Origin: Candidatus Avelusimicrobium facis
GTDB taxonomy: Bacteria > Elusimicrobiota > Elusimicrobia > Elusimicrobiales > Elusimicrobiaceae
Reading direction: 5' to 3'
Assembly (NCBI GenBank): GCA_900762815.1
Contig: CAAFHX010000041.1
Location: forward strand, 1-38,980
Length of the DNA stretch: 38,980 nt
Shown: positions 8,000 to 15,274 of the stretch, in pieces
How positions within the stretch are numbered: the stretch's first letter is position 1
Layout: each line of letters begins with the position of its first letter
Translations under genes and position numbers: made by a program
The notes under the pieces: generated by a model
Database searches by the model: none
Seen by the model: the letters and a program-made list of their open reading frames with translations, nothing else
Told to the model about the DNA's origin: nothing

Positions 8000-8627
8000 A
8001 AAAGCCGATTTACCCCTCGTCTTGGCGGAGCTGAAGAAGCTTTACCCCAAAGTTATTATTCCGCTGCAGCACAAAAATGCGTGGCAGCTGCTGATGGCGG
8101 TGATTTTATCGGCCCAGTGCACGGACGCGCGGGTCAACCAAATTACGCCGCATTTATTTAAAAAATATCCCACCCCGCAAAAGTTGGCTGCGGCGGAAGT
8201 GGCGGACGTGGAAAAAATGATTCATTCTGCGGGGTTTTATCACAGCAAGGCTTTGTCTTTGATAGAGAGTTCGCGCCGCATCTGCGAGGTGTACGGCGGG
8301 CAGGTGCCGCAAAGCATGCGTGAGCTGCTGACCCTGCGCGGGGTGGCGCGCAAAACGGCCAATGTGATTTTAGGTGATTACTTCGGCACGCCCGAGGGTG
8401 TGGTGGTGGACACCCATGTCAAACGGCTTTCCTTCCGGCTGGGGTTCACCCGGCAGACCGACCCGGTCAAAATTGAGCAAGACCTGATGAAACTGATTCC
8501 GCACGGCCAATGGCAATGGATAGGCATTGCGCTGATTTTGCATGGGCGCAGCCTGTGCCCGGCGCGCAAACCGCTGTGCGAAAAATGCCCGCTCTCCCCG
8601 TGGTGCCCCAAAAATGGGGTGAGGTAG
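7989..8627 (+). CDS. nth: Endonuclease III
   Basis: This bifunctional DNA glycosylase/AP lyase removes oxidised pyrimidines in base excision repair. It has 212 residues (E. coli 211). The helix-hairpin-helix is in LTLRGVARKTANVILG, with catalytic Lys122, and Asp141 in VVVDTHVKRL. The [4Fe-4S] cluster ligands follow the exact C-X6-C-X2-C-X5-C spacing at Cys190, 197, 200 and 206. The ATG at 7989 lies inside the end of the permease gene, with GGGGAAAAG as a weak ribosome binding site, so expression is probably coupled to the metal transporter. No functional link between the two is obvious beyond operon packing. Confidence 0.95.
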   Translation: MLIKKADLPLVLAELKKLYPKVIIPLQHKNAWQLLMAVILSAQCTDARVNQITPHLFKKYPTPQKLAAAEVADVEKMIHSAGFYHSKALSLIESSRRICEVYGGQVPQSMRELLTLRGVARKTANVILGDYFGTPEGVVVDTHVKRLSFRLGFTRQTDPVKIEQDLMKLIPHGQWQWIGIALILHGRSLCPARKPLCEKCPLSPWCPKNGVR

Positions 8628-8702
8628 ACTATTTGTTGTGAAACAGAGTTGGGAATCTCCGCCTTGTAATTGTTTGCTGTTTTGCCGTTAAATAAAATAG
8701 GG

Positions 8703-8816
8703 GTCATCCTGAAAGGTTGTAGTTCAGGTTCTTCCATTTTTCTAGTTGTTGTTGCCCTTAATTAATAAACGACTTGGGAAAATGGAAGATGCTGAGCAGA
8801 GACCCCTCAGCATGAC
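8703..8816. repeat. Nested palindromic repeat (copy B, complete)
   Basis: A 114-bp element bounded by GTCAT at 8703 and ATGAC at 8816. Each end is a small hairpin: CCTGAA...TTCAGG on the left and, on the opposite strand, GCTGAG...CTCAGC on the right. Inside these, TCTTCCATTTT (8730-8740) pairs with AAAATGGAAGA (8779-8789), so the whole element can fold as one cruciform. It lies in the 321-base gap between nth and pilin gene 1. It encodes no protein, so if mobile it would need enzymes supplied in trans. Confidence 0.7.
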
Positions 8817-8843
8817 CCTGATTTTACAACTTGCATTTTTTGC

Positions 8844-8890
8844 TTTGCCGTCGTAGAAGTGGACTGCTCTTTTTAAAACACTTGCCTAAT
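8844..8890 (+). promoter_or_regulatory. Conserved pilin upstream block (copy 1)
   Basis: This block runs from TTTGCCGTCGTAGAAGTGGAC to TTTAAAACACTTGCCTAAT. It is nearly identical in its conserved parts to 91-140 and 13456-13503. TTGCCT (8882-8887) resembles a -35 box. It is followed by 11 T residues (8892-8902) and TATAAA (8902-8907), a spacing of only 14 bases. It ends exactly 59 bases before the pilin ATG, as does the second copy. The promoter assignment is inference. Confidence 0.6.
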
Positions 8891-8902
8891 GTTTTTTTTT
8901 TT

Positions 8903-8930
8903 ATAAATTTTGCGTATACGCGAAATTTAT
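8903..8930 (+). promoter_or_regulatory. 28-bp palindrome before pilin gene 1
   Basis: The arms ATAAATTTTGCGTA and TACGCGAAATTTAT pair over 14 positions with one G-T wobble. The second pilin gene has the same element with a different but still complementary centre. It overlaps the candidate -10, so it could be an operator for a dimeric regulator, or a 5'-UTR hairpin if transcription starts further upstream. Confidence 0.65.
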
Positions 8931-8948
8931 CAAAAAATGAAACCTATT

Positions 8949-9452
8949 ATGAAAAATCGTTCTGTGGGCCGTTTAGGCGGCTTTACGCTCATTGAATTGT
9001 TAGTCGTTGTGCTCATCATCGGCCTACTTTCCGCCGTGGCCTTACCGCAGTATGACAAGGCCGTACTCAAGAGCCGTGTCGCTACGGGCTTTGCGCAGCT
9101 GGCGGCTTTGGACCAAGCCCAAACCGCCTATTACCTGGCCAACGGAACCTATGCTACAGAGGTGGAAGCGTTGGGCAGTGGGGTCCCCCAGGTTGGCTGC
9201 AAAGTTAACGATAGTTCCTCTATAGTCTATTGTTACCGGTTTGCCAGTGATTCCGCCACAAAAGACCGGGTTCGCTTGGAGTTTTACGGGCGTCTTTACT
9301 CCGGGGAGAAACTGTGGGTGTGTCTTGCCAAAAAAGGCGATGAAGCGGCACAGCGCATTTGCCAGTCTTATTATCAGCAATGGCGGGGGACCGAGTCCCC
9401 CCGTGAGGGGGAAAGCGGATATATCTATTATTACGGGGCCCCCCATTTATGA
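8949..9452 (+). CDS. Type IV pilin-like protein 1 (prepilin)
   Basis: This secreted or pilus-assembled protein of 167 residues has a class III signal peptide. The 11-residue leader MKNRSVGRLGG is followed by FTLIELLVVVLIIG: cleavage is expected before Phe12, with the conserved Glu at mature position 5. The hydrophobic helix runs to about residue 32, then ALPQYDKAVLKSR starts the soluble domain. Cysteines in the C-terminal half (VGCKV, IVYCYRF, WVCLAK, RICQSYY) could form disulfides. The start at 8949 was chosen because the same MKNRS leader begins pilin gene 2; an in-frame ATG at 8937 is a weaker alternative. No strong ribosome binding site is visible. Whether it is a major pilin, a minor pilin or a type II secretion pseudopilin cannot be told, because no assembly genes are nearby. 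Confidence 0.85.
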   Translation: MKNRSVGRLGGFTLIELLVVVLIIGLLSAVALPQYDKAVLKSRVATGFAQLAALDQAQTAYYLANGTYATEVEALGSGVPQVGCKVNDSSSIVYCYRFASDSATKDRVRLEFYGRLYSGEKLWVCLAKKGDEAAQRICQSYYQQWRGTESPREGESGYIYYYGAPHL

Positions 9453-9471
9453 TTTTAAAGCATTTATCAAC

Positions 9472-9501
9472 AAAAAACCCGCGCTTTAAGCGCGGGTTTT
9501 T
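9472..9501. terminator. Bidirectional intrinsic terminator
   Basis: AAAAACCCGCGCTT and AAGCGCGGGTTTTT form a perfect GC-rich stem flanked by A-run and T-run. It lies between the convergent pilin gene 1 (plus) and oadB (minus) and would terminate both. Confidence 0.9.
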
Positions 9502-9515
9502 CAAATACGCAACTA

Positions 9516-10673
9516 TTATTTGCCCAGCAAGGCCAGCAATACGCCGGCGGCTACGGCACTGCCGATTACGCCGGCCACGTTGGGGCCCATGGCATGCATC
9601 AACAGGTAGTTGTTTTTATCATACTGCAAGCCCACTTTGTTGGATACGCGGGCGGCCATCGGCACCGCCGACACGCCGGCAGAACCAATGAGCGGGTTGA
9701 TTTTTTCTTTGCTGAAGAAGTTCATCACTTTGGCCATCAGCACACCGGCGCCGGTGGCAATGGAGAAAGCAATAATACCCAAGAGCAAAATGCCCAAGGT
9801 TTCCGTGCGCAGGAACTGGCTGGCCTGCAGCTTGGAACCGACGGACAAACCCAGCAAAATGGTAACGATGTTGCAGAAGTCGTTTTGCAAGGTTTTGGAC
9901 AAGCGTTCCGCCACGCCCGATTCTTTAATCAGGTTACCAAACGTCAACGCACCGATCAGCGGCGCGGCGTCGGGCAACAGGAACGCGCACAGCAGCAAGA
10001 GCACGATAGGGAACAAAATCTTTTCGCGTTTGCTGACGGGGCGCAATTGCTTCATGATGATTTTGCGCTCGGATTCGGTGGTGAGCAGCTTCATAATCGG
10101 CGGTTGGATGACCGGCACCAAGGCCATGTACGAATAGGCCGCCACGGCGATGGCTCCCAGCAAGTGGGGCGCCAGGCGCGTGGTCAAAAAGATGGCCGTC
10201 GGGCCGTCGGCTCCGCCGATGATGCCGATAGAGGCCGCCTCACGCAAGCCAAAAGCAAAGAGCTGCTTGTCGCCCACGTAAATGTAAGACAGGCCAATGG
10301 CACCAATCAAGGTGGCGAAGATACCAAACTGCGCCGCGCCGCCCAAGAGGGCCATCTTCGGGTTGGCAATCAGCGGGCCGAAGTCGGTCATGGCTCCCAC
10401 GGACATAAAGATGAAGAGCGGGAACAAACCGCTATTGATACCGAAGTTGTAAATAATGCCCAAGAAATTGCCCGGGGCGGCGATATCCGCCACCGGGATG
10501 TTGGACAATAAACCGCCAAAGGCAATCGGCACCAAGAGCAGCGGTTCAAACTGCTTTTTAATGCCCAGCCACAGCAGGAAGCAGCACACGGCCATCATGA
10601 CCAGCTGCTGCCACGTCAACGCATACAGCGAAGACGCGTGAGAGATTTGAATTAAAGAGTCTACTAAATTCAT
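9516..10673 (-). CDS. oadB: Na+-translocating decarboxylase beta subunit
   Basis: This integral membrane subunit (385 residues) decarboxylates carboxybiotin and couples it to Na+ export. Multiple hydrophobic segments span the sequence. Signature stretches include the functional Asp in [19 protein letters not shown] (about 166-184), [11 protein letters not shown] near residue 59, and the C-terminal [21 protein letters not shown]. Its start lies 11 bases after the stop of the alpha subunit, as the last gene of birA-oadG-oadA-oadB. The paralogous methylmalonyl-CoA and glutaconyl-CoA decarboxylases share this subunit type; the alpha subunit next door points to oxaloacetate. It makes a sodium motive force, which fits a fermentative anaerobe. 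Confidence 0.9.
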   Translation of the reverse strand: MNLVDSLIQISHASSLYALTWQQLVMMAVCCFLLWLGIKKQFEPLLLVPIAFGGLLSNIPVADIAAPGNFLGIIYNFGINSGLFPLFIFMSVGAMTDFGPLIANPKMALLGGAAQFGIFATLIGAIGLSYIYVGDKQLFAFGLREAASIGIIGGADGPTAIFLTTRLAPHLLGAIAVAAYSYMALVPVIQPPIMKLLTTESERKIIMKQLRPVSKREKILFPIVLLLLCAFLLPDAAPLIGALTFGNLIKESGVAERLSKTLQNDFCNIVTILLGLSVGSKLQASQFLRTETLGILLLGIIAFSIATGAGVLMAKVMNFFSKEKINPLIGSAGVSAVPMAARVSNKVGLQYDKNNYLLMHAMGPNVAGVIGSAVAAGVLLALLGK

Positions 10674-10684
10674 AGCAAGTCCTC

Positions 10685-12466
10685 TTATTTAATTTCCGCC
10701 AACGGATGACCGGTTTGCACCTGGTCGCCTTGTTTGACGAGCAGATGAATGGTCCCGGCTGCCGGCGCGCTGACGACGGTTTCCATCTTCATGGCTTCCA
10801 GCACCAGCACTTCCTGGCCTTCGGCCACGGTGTCGCCGTCTTTGACGCTTACGCGCAAGACCGCACCCGGCAAGGGGGAGTTCAGCGCCGTACCCGCGCC
10901 TTTGGCGGCCGCCGGTTTGGCAGCGGCTTTGTCGGCCGCGCCCACGCCGATGTTGTAGCGTTTGCCGTTGACCACGGCCACATTGTCTCCTTCAAAAGAC
11001 ACATTGTAGGCTTTACCTTCCACGGTTACTTTGCACGCATCGCCCGCCACTTTGGCCGCCACTTTGCGCACGCCGTTGACCTTGGCTTCGCCTTTGAGGT
11101 ACAGGATGCCCTTGTCTCCGCAGGTGGCCACGATAAAGACGTTTTCGTCCGTTACCGGCAGCCCCGCCGCTTGCAGTTTTTCTTGGGCCGGTTTCAAGCC
11201 TTTCTTGGGGTTGGCGTCGTTGATTTCCAGCGGGGTTTTGGTGGTCGGCTGCAAGCCCAGCTGTTCGCTGGCTTCTTGAACCACTTTCGGGTCCGGCTCC
11301 ACCGGGGTTTTGCCGAAATAGCCCAGCACCATTTTGCCGTAGCCGTCGGTGATTTTCTTCCAGGGGCCGAACATAACATTGCTGTAGGCTTGTTGGAAGT
11401 AGAATTGGGAAACCGGGGTTACGGACGTGCCGAAGCCGCCCAGCTTGACGCATTCGCCCATGGCTTTGACCACTTCGGGGAATTTGTCAAAGGTGCCGTT
11501 GTCGCGCATCATCTGCGTGTTGGCGGTCAAAGCGCCGCCCGGCAAGGGAGAGAACGGAATAATCGGGTTGACCTTGGTGGCCTCGGGCGGCAAGAAGTAA
11601 TCCTTCATGCAGTCTTTGAACACATTTTCGGCTTCTTGGATTTTGAGCGGGTCAATGTCCAAGGTGTATTCGCTGCCGCGCAGGGCGTGCCACATGGTCA
11701 AAATATCGGGCTGGCAGGTGCCGCCGGACACGGGCTGCATGGACAAGTCCAAGGAGTCGGCGCCGTTTTCAATAGCGGCCAAGCAGCAGGCAATGGCGTT
11801 GCCGGCCGTTTCATGCGTGTGAAAGACGATTTTGGTGCCTTTGGGCAGCAGTTTGCGGGCCATGGCCATCGTGCGGCCGACGGTGGTCGGCGTGGAGGTG
11901 CCGGAGGCGTCTTTAAAGCACACGGAGTCAAACGGCACGCCGGAGTCCAAAATAGAGCGCAGCACTTTTTCGTAAAAAATTTCGTTGTGGATTTTGCCCG
12001 TCGTGTCCCAGCCGGGGGCCAAGGACATCATGGAGACGCAGACCTCGTGCTTTAGGCCGGCTTCGTGAATGCATTTGCCGGAGTAGATGAGGTTGTTTAC
12101 GTCGTTTAGCGCGTCAAAGTTGCGGATGGTGGTGGTGCCGTGTTTTTTAAACAATTGGGCATGGGCTTTGATTACATCAGAGGATTGGCTTTCCAAACCG
12201 ACCACGTTAACGCCACGGGCCAAGGTTTGCAGGTTGGCGTCCGGGCCGGCGGTCTTGCGGAAAGTGTCCATCATGTCAAAGGCGTTCTCGTTGCAATAGA
12301 AGAACAACGCCTGGAAGCGGGCCCCGCCGCCGAATTCCATATGGTTGATACCGGCGTGGCGGGCAGCCTCCACGGCGGGCATAAAGTCTTTGGTCAATAC
12401 ACGCGCACCGTAGACGGATTGAAAGCCGTCGCGGAACGCAGTGAGCATAAAGTTAATTTTTTTCAT
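10685..12466 (-). CDS. oadA: Oxaloacetate decarboxylase alpha subunit (carboxyltransferase plus biotinyl domain)
   Basis: This soluble subunit of 593 residues transfers the carboxyl group from oxaloacetate to biotin. The N-terminal TIM-barrel carboxyltransferase domain begins [16 protein letters not shown] (metal-binding Asp13) and contains [13 protein letters not shown] and FHTHETAG, whose histidines bind the divalent metal. A conserved PYC/OADA domain follows (about 300-470). After an Ala/Lys-rich linker, the biotinyl domain carries EAMKM, with the biotinylated Lys at 560. The length matches full OadA proteins. Pyruvate carboxylase subunit B has the same architecture, but the flanking oadG and oadB genes decide the call. 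The biotin ligase gene heads the same operon. Confidence 0.9.
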   Translation of the reverse strand: MKKINFMLTAFRDGFQSVYGARVLTKDFMPAVEAARHAGINHMEFGGGARFQALFFYCNENAFDMMDTFRKTAGPDANLQTLARGVNVVGLESQSSDVIKAHAQLFKKHGTTTIRNFDALNDVNNLIYSGKCIHEAGLKHEVCVSMMSLAPGWDTTGKIHNEIFYEKVLRSILDSGVPFDSVCFKDASGTSTPTTVGRTMAMARKLLPKGTKIVFHTHETAGNAIACCLAAIENGADSLDLSMQPVSGGTCQPDILTMWHALRGSEYTLDIDPLKIQEAENVFKDCMKDYFLPPEATKVNPIIPFSPLPGGALTANTQMMRDNGTFDKFPEVVKAMGECVKLGGFGTSVTPVSQFYFQQAYSNVMFGPWKKITDGYGKMVLGYFGKTPVEPDPKVVQEASEQLGLQPTTKTPLEINDANPKKGLKPAQEKLQAAGLPVTDENVFIVATCGDKGILYLKGEAKVNGVRKVAAKVAGDACKVTVEGKAYNVSFEGDNVAVVNGKRYNIGVGAADKAAAKPAAAKGAGTALNSPLPGAVLRVSVKDGDTVAEGQEVLVLEAMKMETVVSAPAAGTIHLLVKQGDQVQTGHPLAEIK

Positions 12467-12486
12467 TTTTTCCTCGGAAGATAGAA

Positions 12487-12717
12487 TTACTTACCTTGAA
12501 ATCTTTTCGCCGCCGCAATGGCCACAGCCACCAAGGCGTTGTCCGCTCCGGCCGCCGCCGCTTGGGGGACGTCCTGCGGGAAGAACTTTTCCAGCACCGC
12601 TACCAGCTTGCCCAGGCCCTTCATTACCCACACCATGACAATGAGGAAGGTAAAGACGACCAACATGCCAATAATGGTGATTACCACGCTTTGCATCAAC
12701 AAACTTTCTGCGCTCAT
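12487..12717 (-). CDS. oadG: Decarboxylase gamma subunit, OadG family
   Basis: This small 76-residue membrane protein stabilises the decarboxylase complex. One transmembrane helix (VVITIIGMLVVFTFLIVMVW, about residues 11-30) is followed by a short amphipathic part, an Ala-rich linker and a C-terminal ALVAVAIAAAKRF helix, as in OadG proteins. The start overlaps the stop of the biotin ligase gene by four bases (ATGA), and oadA starts about 20 bases downstream. Identity rests on the pattern and the neighbours, because OadG sequences are poorly conserved. Confidence 0.82.
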   Translation of the reverse strand: MSAESLLMQSVVITIIGMLVVFTFLIVMVWVMKGLGKLVAVLEKFFPQDVPQAAAAGADNALVAVAIAAAKRFQGK

Positions 12718-13424
12718 ACCATCATGTCTCCTATTGATATTTCCGTTACTCCCTGCGGGGTCTGCAAGAGCAGGGTCCCCCGGGGAGAAAGGGTTTGCAC
12801 CGTGCCGGCGGCTTCCTGCGCGCCATAGCGTATGGTGACGGGTTTGCCTATATAAGGGAACCGGGCCAAATACGCTTCACGGATGCTTTCAAAACCGCGG
12901 TTTACTACTTGTTCATATCCTTCAAAAAATCGGTCCAATATGCGTTGCAGCATTTCTTCCGGCGTGAGTGCAATGCCCAGCATTTTTAAGGAAACAGCCG
13001 GCTGCCCGGCCCGGCTTAAATCCGCTTGGGCCACATTGACCCCCACGCCCAACACCAACGCTTCAAATCCATTCTTTCCGGTTACGGCCTCGCTTAAAAT
13101 GCCGCAGAGTTTTTTGCCGCCGGCCAACACATCGTTGGGCCATTTCAAAAAGGCCTCGGCCCCGGCCTCCCGCGCGCTTTCGCACACGGCCAAAGCCATC
13201 CACTGCGTGAGGTTGGGCAAGAATTGGGTCTGGCTGGGTTTGAGCAATACAGAGAAGTAGAGCCCGCCCGCCTGGGACAGCCACACGCGTTTCATGCGTC
13301 CGCGTCCGGCCGTTTGGGTCCGGGCGACGAGGACCGTTTGGTCTGAAAGTAAAGAACAATTCCGTTTTGCGTAGGCGTTGGTGGAGTCTAATTCGTCAAA
13401 ACGAAGGATTTGCCGCATATACAT
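12714..13424 (-). CDS. birA: Biotin--protein ligase (no DNA-binding domain)
   Basis: This enzyme activates biotin with ATP and attaches it to the acceptor lysine of biotin enzymes, here most likely OadA. It has 236 residues and begins directly with the catalytic domain: FDELDSTNAYAK, then TAGRGRMKRVW (the GRGR-x4-W biotinyl-AMP motif, about 39-49), FLKWPNDVL with the catalytic Lys, and a small C-terminal SH3-like domain. The N-terminal helix-turn-helix of E. coli BirA is absent, so it should not repress transcription. Two ATGs (13424 and 13418) are possible starts. A TAAAAT box sits only 2 bases before the first, with no Shine-Dalgarno. Heading the decarboxylase operon makes physiological sense. 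Confidence 0.9.
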   Translation of the reverse strand: MYMRQILRFDELDSTNAYAKRNCSLLSDQTVLVARTQTAGRGRMKRVWLSQAGGLYFSVLLKPSQTQFLPNLTQWMALAVCESAREAGAEAFLKWPNDVLAGGKKLCGILSEAVTGKNGFEALVLGVGVNVAQADLSRAGQPAVSLKMLGIALTPEEMLQRILDRFFEGYEQVVNRGFESIREAYLARFPYIGKPVTIRYGAQEAAGTVQTLSPRGTLLLQTPQGVTEISIGDMMV

Positions 13425-13455
13425 TTATTTTATCAAATTGAGAGGAGCCCGGGGC

Positions 13456-13503
13456 GGTTTTTGTTGGAAAGTGGGCGCCCCTTTTTTAAAACACTTGCCT
13501 AAT
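13456..13503 (+). promoter_or_regulatory. Conserved pilin upstream block (copy 2)
   Basis: This is the second copy of the block at 8844-8890. The 3' part TTTAAAACACTTGCCTAATG is identical, while the 5' part is more diverged (GTTGGAAAGTGGGC). TTGCCT is at 13495-13500, followed by 10 T residues (13505-13514) and GATAAA (13515-13520), again a 14-base spacing. The distance from the end of the block to the pilin ATG is the same 59 bases. Confidence 0.6.
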
Positions 13504-13514
13504 GTTTTTTTTTT

Positions 13515-13544
13515 GATAAATTTTGCTTGTAAGCAAAATTTATC
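13515..13544 (+). promoter_or_regulatory. 30-bp perfect palindrome before pilin gene 2
   Basis: The arms GATAAATTTTGCTT and AAGCAAAATTTATC are perfectly complementary around GT. The equivalent element in front of pilin gene 1 has different central bases that are still self-complementary. It is followed by AGGAAG (about 13550-13555), the ribosome binding site for the ATG at 13562. Confidence 0.7.
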
Positions 13545-13561
13545 AAGAAAGGAAGACAAGT

Positions 13562-14203
13562 ATGAAAAATCGCTCTATGGGCCGTTTAGGCCGGTTATTC
13601 TTCAACGCCGTCACTCTGGAAAGTCGTAGTCCAGGGGCTGTCGTTATCAATAAAGAAAGCGGTAGAGATCCTGGAACCCTGCGGGCCGCCAGACACTCCA
13701 GGATGACCTCATGTAATGAATGGCAAAGTGGTTTTACGCTCATTGAATTATTAGTTGTGGTGCTCATCATCGGTATCTTGGCCGCCGTGGCGCTGCCGCA
13801 ATATCAAACAGCTGTGTTGAAAAGCCGCTATGTGCAAGCCCAAACGCTGGCGGATGCTTTTTTTCGCGCGGAAAAGCTATATTTTTTGGCCAATGGGTCC
13901 TATACCTTTGATTTTACGGAGTTGGGGATAGATATTCCTGCGGGTTGGGACCTTTCGGAAAATAAAAAATACATATCCCGGGGAAACCAGAAATGTTATT
14001 TAAATGACGGAAGCGGAGAAGGAAAAGAACTAACGACCTATTGTCGGGTGGCCGGTTTGACCTATTACCGTGTTTCTGAAAAATTGCGTCTGTGCGGGGT
14101 GGTTCCTGCAGATACCACCGCGACGAAGCTGTGCAAAAGCCTGGGGGGCGTTTATCATTCTACCGTGTCGGCGGGCACCGTAAAGTACTATGCCTTGCCC
14201 TAA
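13562..14203 (+). CDS. Type IV pilin-like protein 2, leader extended by an in-frame repeat
   Basis: This is a prepilin-like protein of 213 residues. It starts MKNRSMGRLG, matching pilin 1, but the prepilin core GFTLIELLVVVLIIG begins only at residue 57 instead of 11. The 46 extra residues (138 bases, 13592-13729) contain a 98-bp palindromic repeat read in frame with no stop. After the hydrophobic helix the mature part continues ALPQYQTAVLKSR, with a C-terminal Cys pair (LRLCGVV and KLCKSLGG) typical of this pilin group. The start at 13562 is supported by an AGGAAG ribosome binding site and the conserved upstream module. An alternative in-frame ATG at 13703, supplied by the repeat itself, would give a normal 10-residue leader but lacks a clear ribosome binding site. 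Because the leader is cleaved off, the mature protein would be unaffected if PilD accepts the long form. Confidence 0.82.
   Translation: MKNRSMGRLGRLFFNAVTLESRSPGAVVINKESGRDPGTLRAARHSRMTSCNEWQSGFTLIELLVVVLIIGILAAVALPQYQTAVLKSRYVQAQTLADAFFRAEKLYFLANGSYTFDFTELGIDIPAGWDLSENKKYISRGNQKCYLNDGSGEGKELTTYCRVAGLTYYRVSEKLRLCGVVPADTTATKLCKSLGGVYHSTVSAGTVKYYALP
13610..13707. repeat. Palindromic repeat inside the pilin 2 leader (copy C)
   Basis: A 98-bp element bounded by GTCACTCTGGA and TCCAGGATGAC (imperfect inverted ends). The left end folds as CTGGA-loop-TCCAG with the loop AAGTCGTAG, like copies A and B. On the opposite strand the right end has arms ATCCTGGA and TCCAGGAT. It is wholly within the coding frame of pilin gene 2 and contains no stop in that frame. 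Confidence 0.7.
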
Positions 14204-14224
14204 AGCTTTTCAACCTAAAATACT

Positions 14225-14258
14225 CCCCCGCAGGGAAATACTTGCGGGGGCGTTTTTT
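14225..14258 (+). terminator. Intrinsic terminator of pilin gene 2
   Basis: CCCCCGCA and TGCGGGGG pair around a 10-base loop and are followed by CG and a run of T (14253-14258), 22 bases after the pilin stop. The convergent pdxA gene ends at 14264, so the hairpin may also act on its transcript, although no T-run follows on that strand. Confidence 0.85.
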
Positions 14259-14263
14259 CTTTC

Positions 14264-15220
14264 TTAATTAAAAATTTCAGGTGGCCGGGTGCGCGCGGCG
14301 GCAAACAAAATGGCGGCAATCATGCTGGCCGGGTCGGCTTTGTTTTGCCCGGCGATGTCAAAGGCGGTGCCGTGCGCGGGGGAGGTGCGCAGAAAGCGTA
14401 ACCCCGCCGTAAGGTGCACAATGGGTTCCCGTGCGGCCAGTTTCAGCCCCAACAAAGCCTGGTCGTGGTACAGGCACAGCAGCCCGTCAAATTGTCCCCG
14501 GGTATGTGCCAGCCAAAGCGAGTCAATGGGATAAGGCCCTTCGGCCCGAATATGTGCGCGGCGCAACGCCTCCACCGCCGGAAGGATCGTTTGCCCCTCT
14601 TCTTTTCCAAAGCGGCCCTTATCGCCCCCGTGCGGGTTGAGCGCGGCGACGGCCAAGTGCGGATGGGGGCACCCTAGTTTTTTTAAGGCGTCGGCAAAGT
14701 CTTTTCCGGCGCGGACGATGCGCTCTTGGGTCAAAATACGGGGCAAATCTTTTATGGCAAAGTGCTCGCTGGCCAATGCGCAGCGCAAAGCGCCGCTGGC
14801 AAACATCATCAGCGCGTGCGGGCCATAATATTTGCGCAGAAATTCGGTATGCCCGGTGAAGGGAACCCCGGCCAAGGCCCAGCTTTGTTTGGAAATGGGG
14901 GCCGTTACCACGGCGGTGTGCGGGTGTTGTTCGGCCAGCTTGCAGGCTAGTTGTAAAGCTTTAAAGGAAATCATTCCGCCCCATTGGCTGGGGGCGTGCA
15001 CACGCGGCGCTTCTTGCGGCCACTCCAGGGCAATCCGCTCCGCCAAATCCGGTGTAAACCCGGCTTTTTTTAAGCTGTGTTCCTCTCCAATCAATACCGG
15101 GCGGCATGCGGCGCGCACTTGCGGGTCTTGCAGGGCTTTGACGCAAATCTCCGGCCCGATCCCCAAGGGGTCCCCGGCGGTGATAAAAAGTAAAGGTTGG
15201 GCGTTGTGTTGGCTGCTCAT
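14264..15220 (-). CDS. pdxA: 4-hydroxythreonine-4-phosphate dehydrogenase
   Basis: PdxA oxidises 4-phospho-hydroxy-L-threonine in pyridoxal phosphate synthesis (DXP-dependent route). It has 318 residues (E. coli 329). The N-terminal FITAGDPLGIGPEICVKAL is the family signature. Metal ligands are expected from the histidines in FTGHTEFL, NPHGGDKG and LYHDQALLGLK. The C-terminal part has FLRTSPAHGTAFDIAG. It follows two PPIase genes. The surA-pdxA order is also found in enterobacteria, which supports the operon reading. TATTAT lies 4 bases before the ATG and a hairpin lies between it and the upstream gene, so it may also have its own, nearly leaderless, transcript. Confidence 0.92.
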   Translation of the reverse strand: MSSQHNAQPLLFITAGDPLGIGPEICVKALQDPQVRAACRPVLIGEEHSLKKAGFTPDLAERIALEWPQEAPRVHAPSQWGGMISFKALQLACKLAEQHPHTAVVTAPISKQSWALAGVPFTGHTEFLRKYYGPHALMMFASGALRCALASEHFAIKDLPRILTQERIVRAGKDFADALKKLGCPHPHLAVAALNPHGGDKGRFGKEEGQTILPAVEALRRAHIRAEGPYPIDSLWLAHTRGQFDGLLCLYHDQALLGLKLAAREPIVHLTAGLRFLRTSPAHGTAFDIAGQNKADPASMIAAILFAAARTRPPEIFN

Positions 15221-15230
15221 GGTTATAATA

Positions 15231-15260
15231 AAGGCGGCCCCGTTTTGCCGGAGCCGCCTT
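15231..15260 (-). terminator. Hairpin between the SurA-like gene and pdxA
   Basis: AAGGCGGC and GCCGCCTT form an 8-bp GC-rich stem, extended inward by CCG and CGG pairing. It lies in the 54-base gap between two minus-strand genes. The bases that follow on the minus strand (TATTATAACC) are not a T-run, so this is more likely an attenuating or RNA-stabilising hairpin than a full terminator. Confidence 0.4.
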
Positions 15261-15274
15261 GGGAAATAAGCAAA

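Noticed and set aside
10706..12055. Plus-strand open frame of 449 codons opposite oadA
   Set aside because: This is a shadow of the GC-rich oadA gene: Phe/Gly/His-rich composition, no motif, and oadA carries intact catalytic and biotin motifs.
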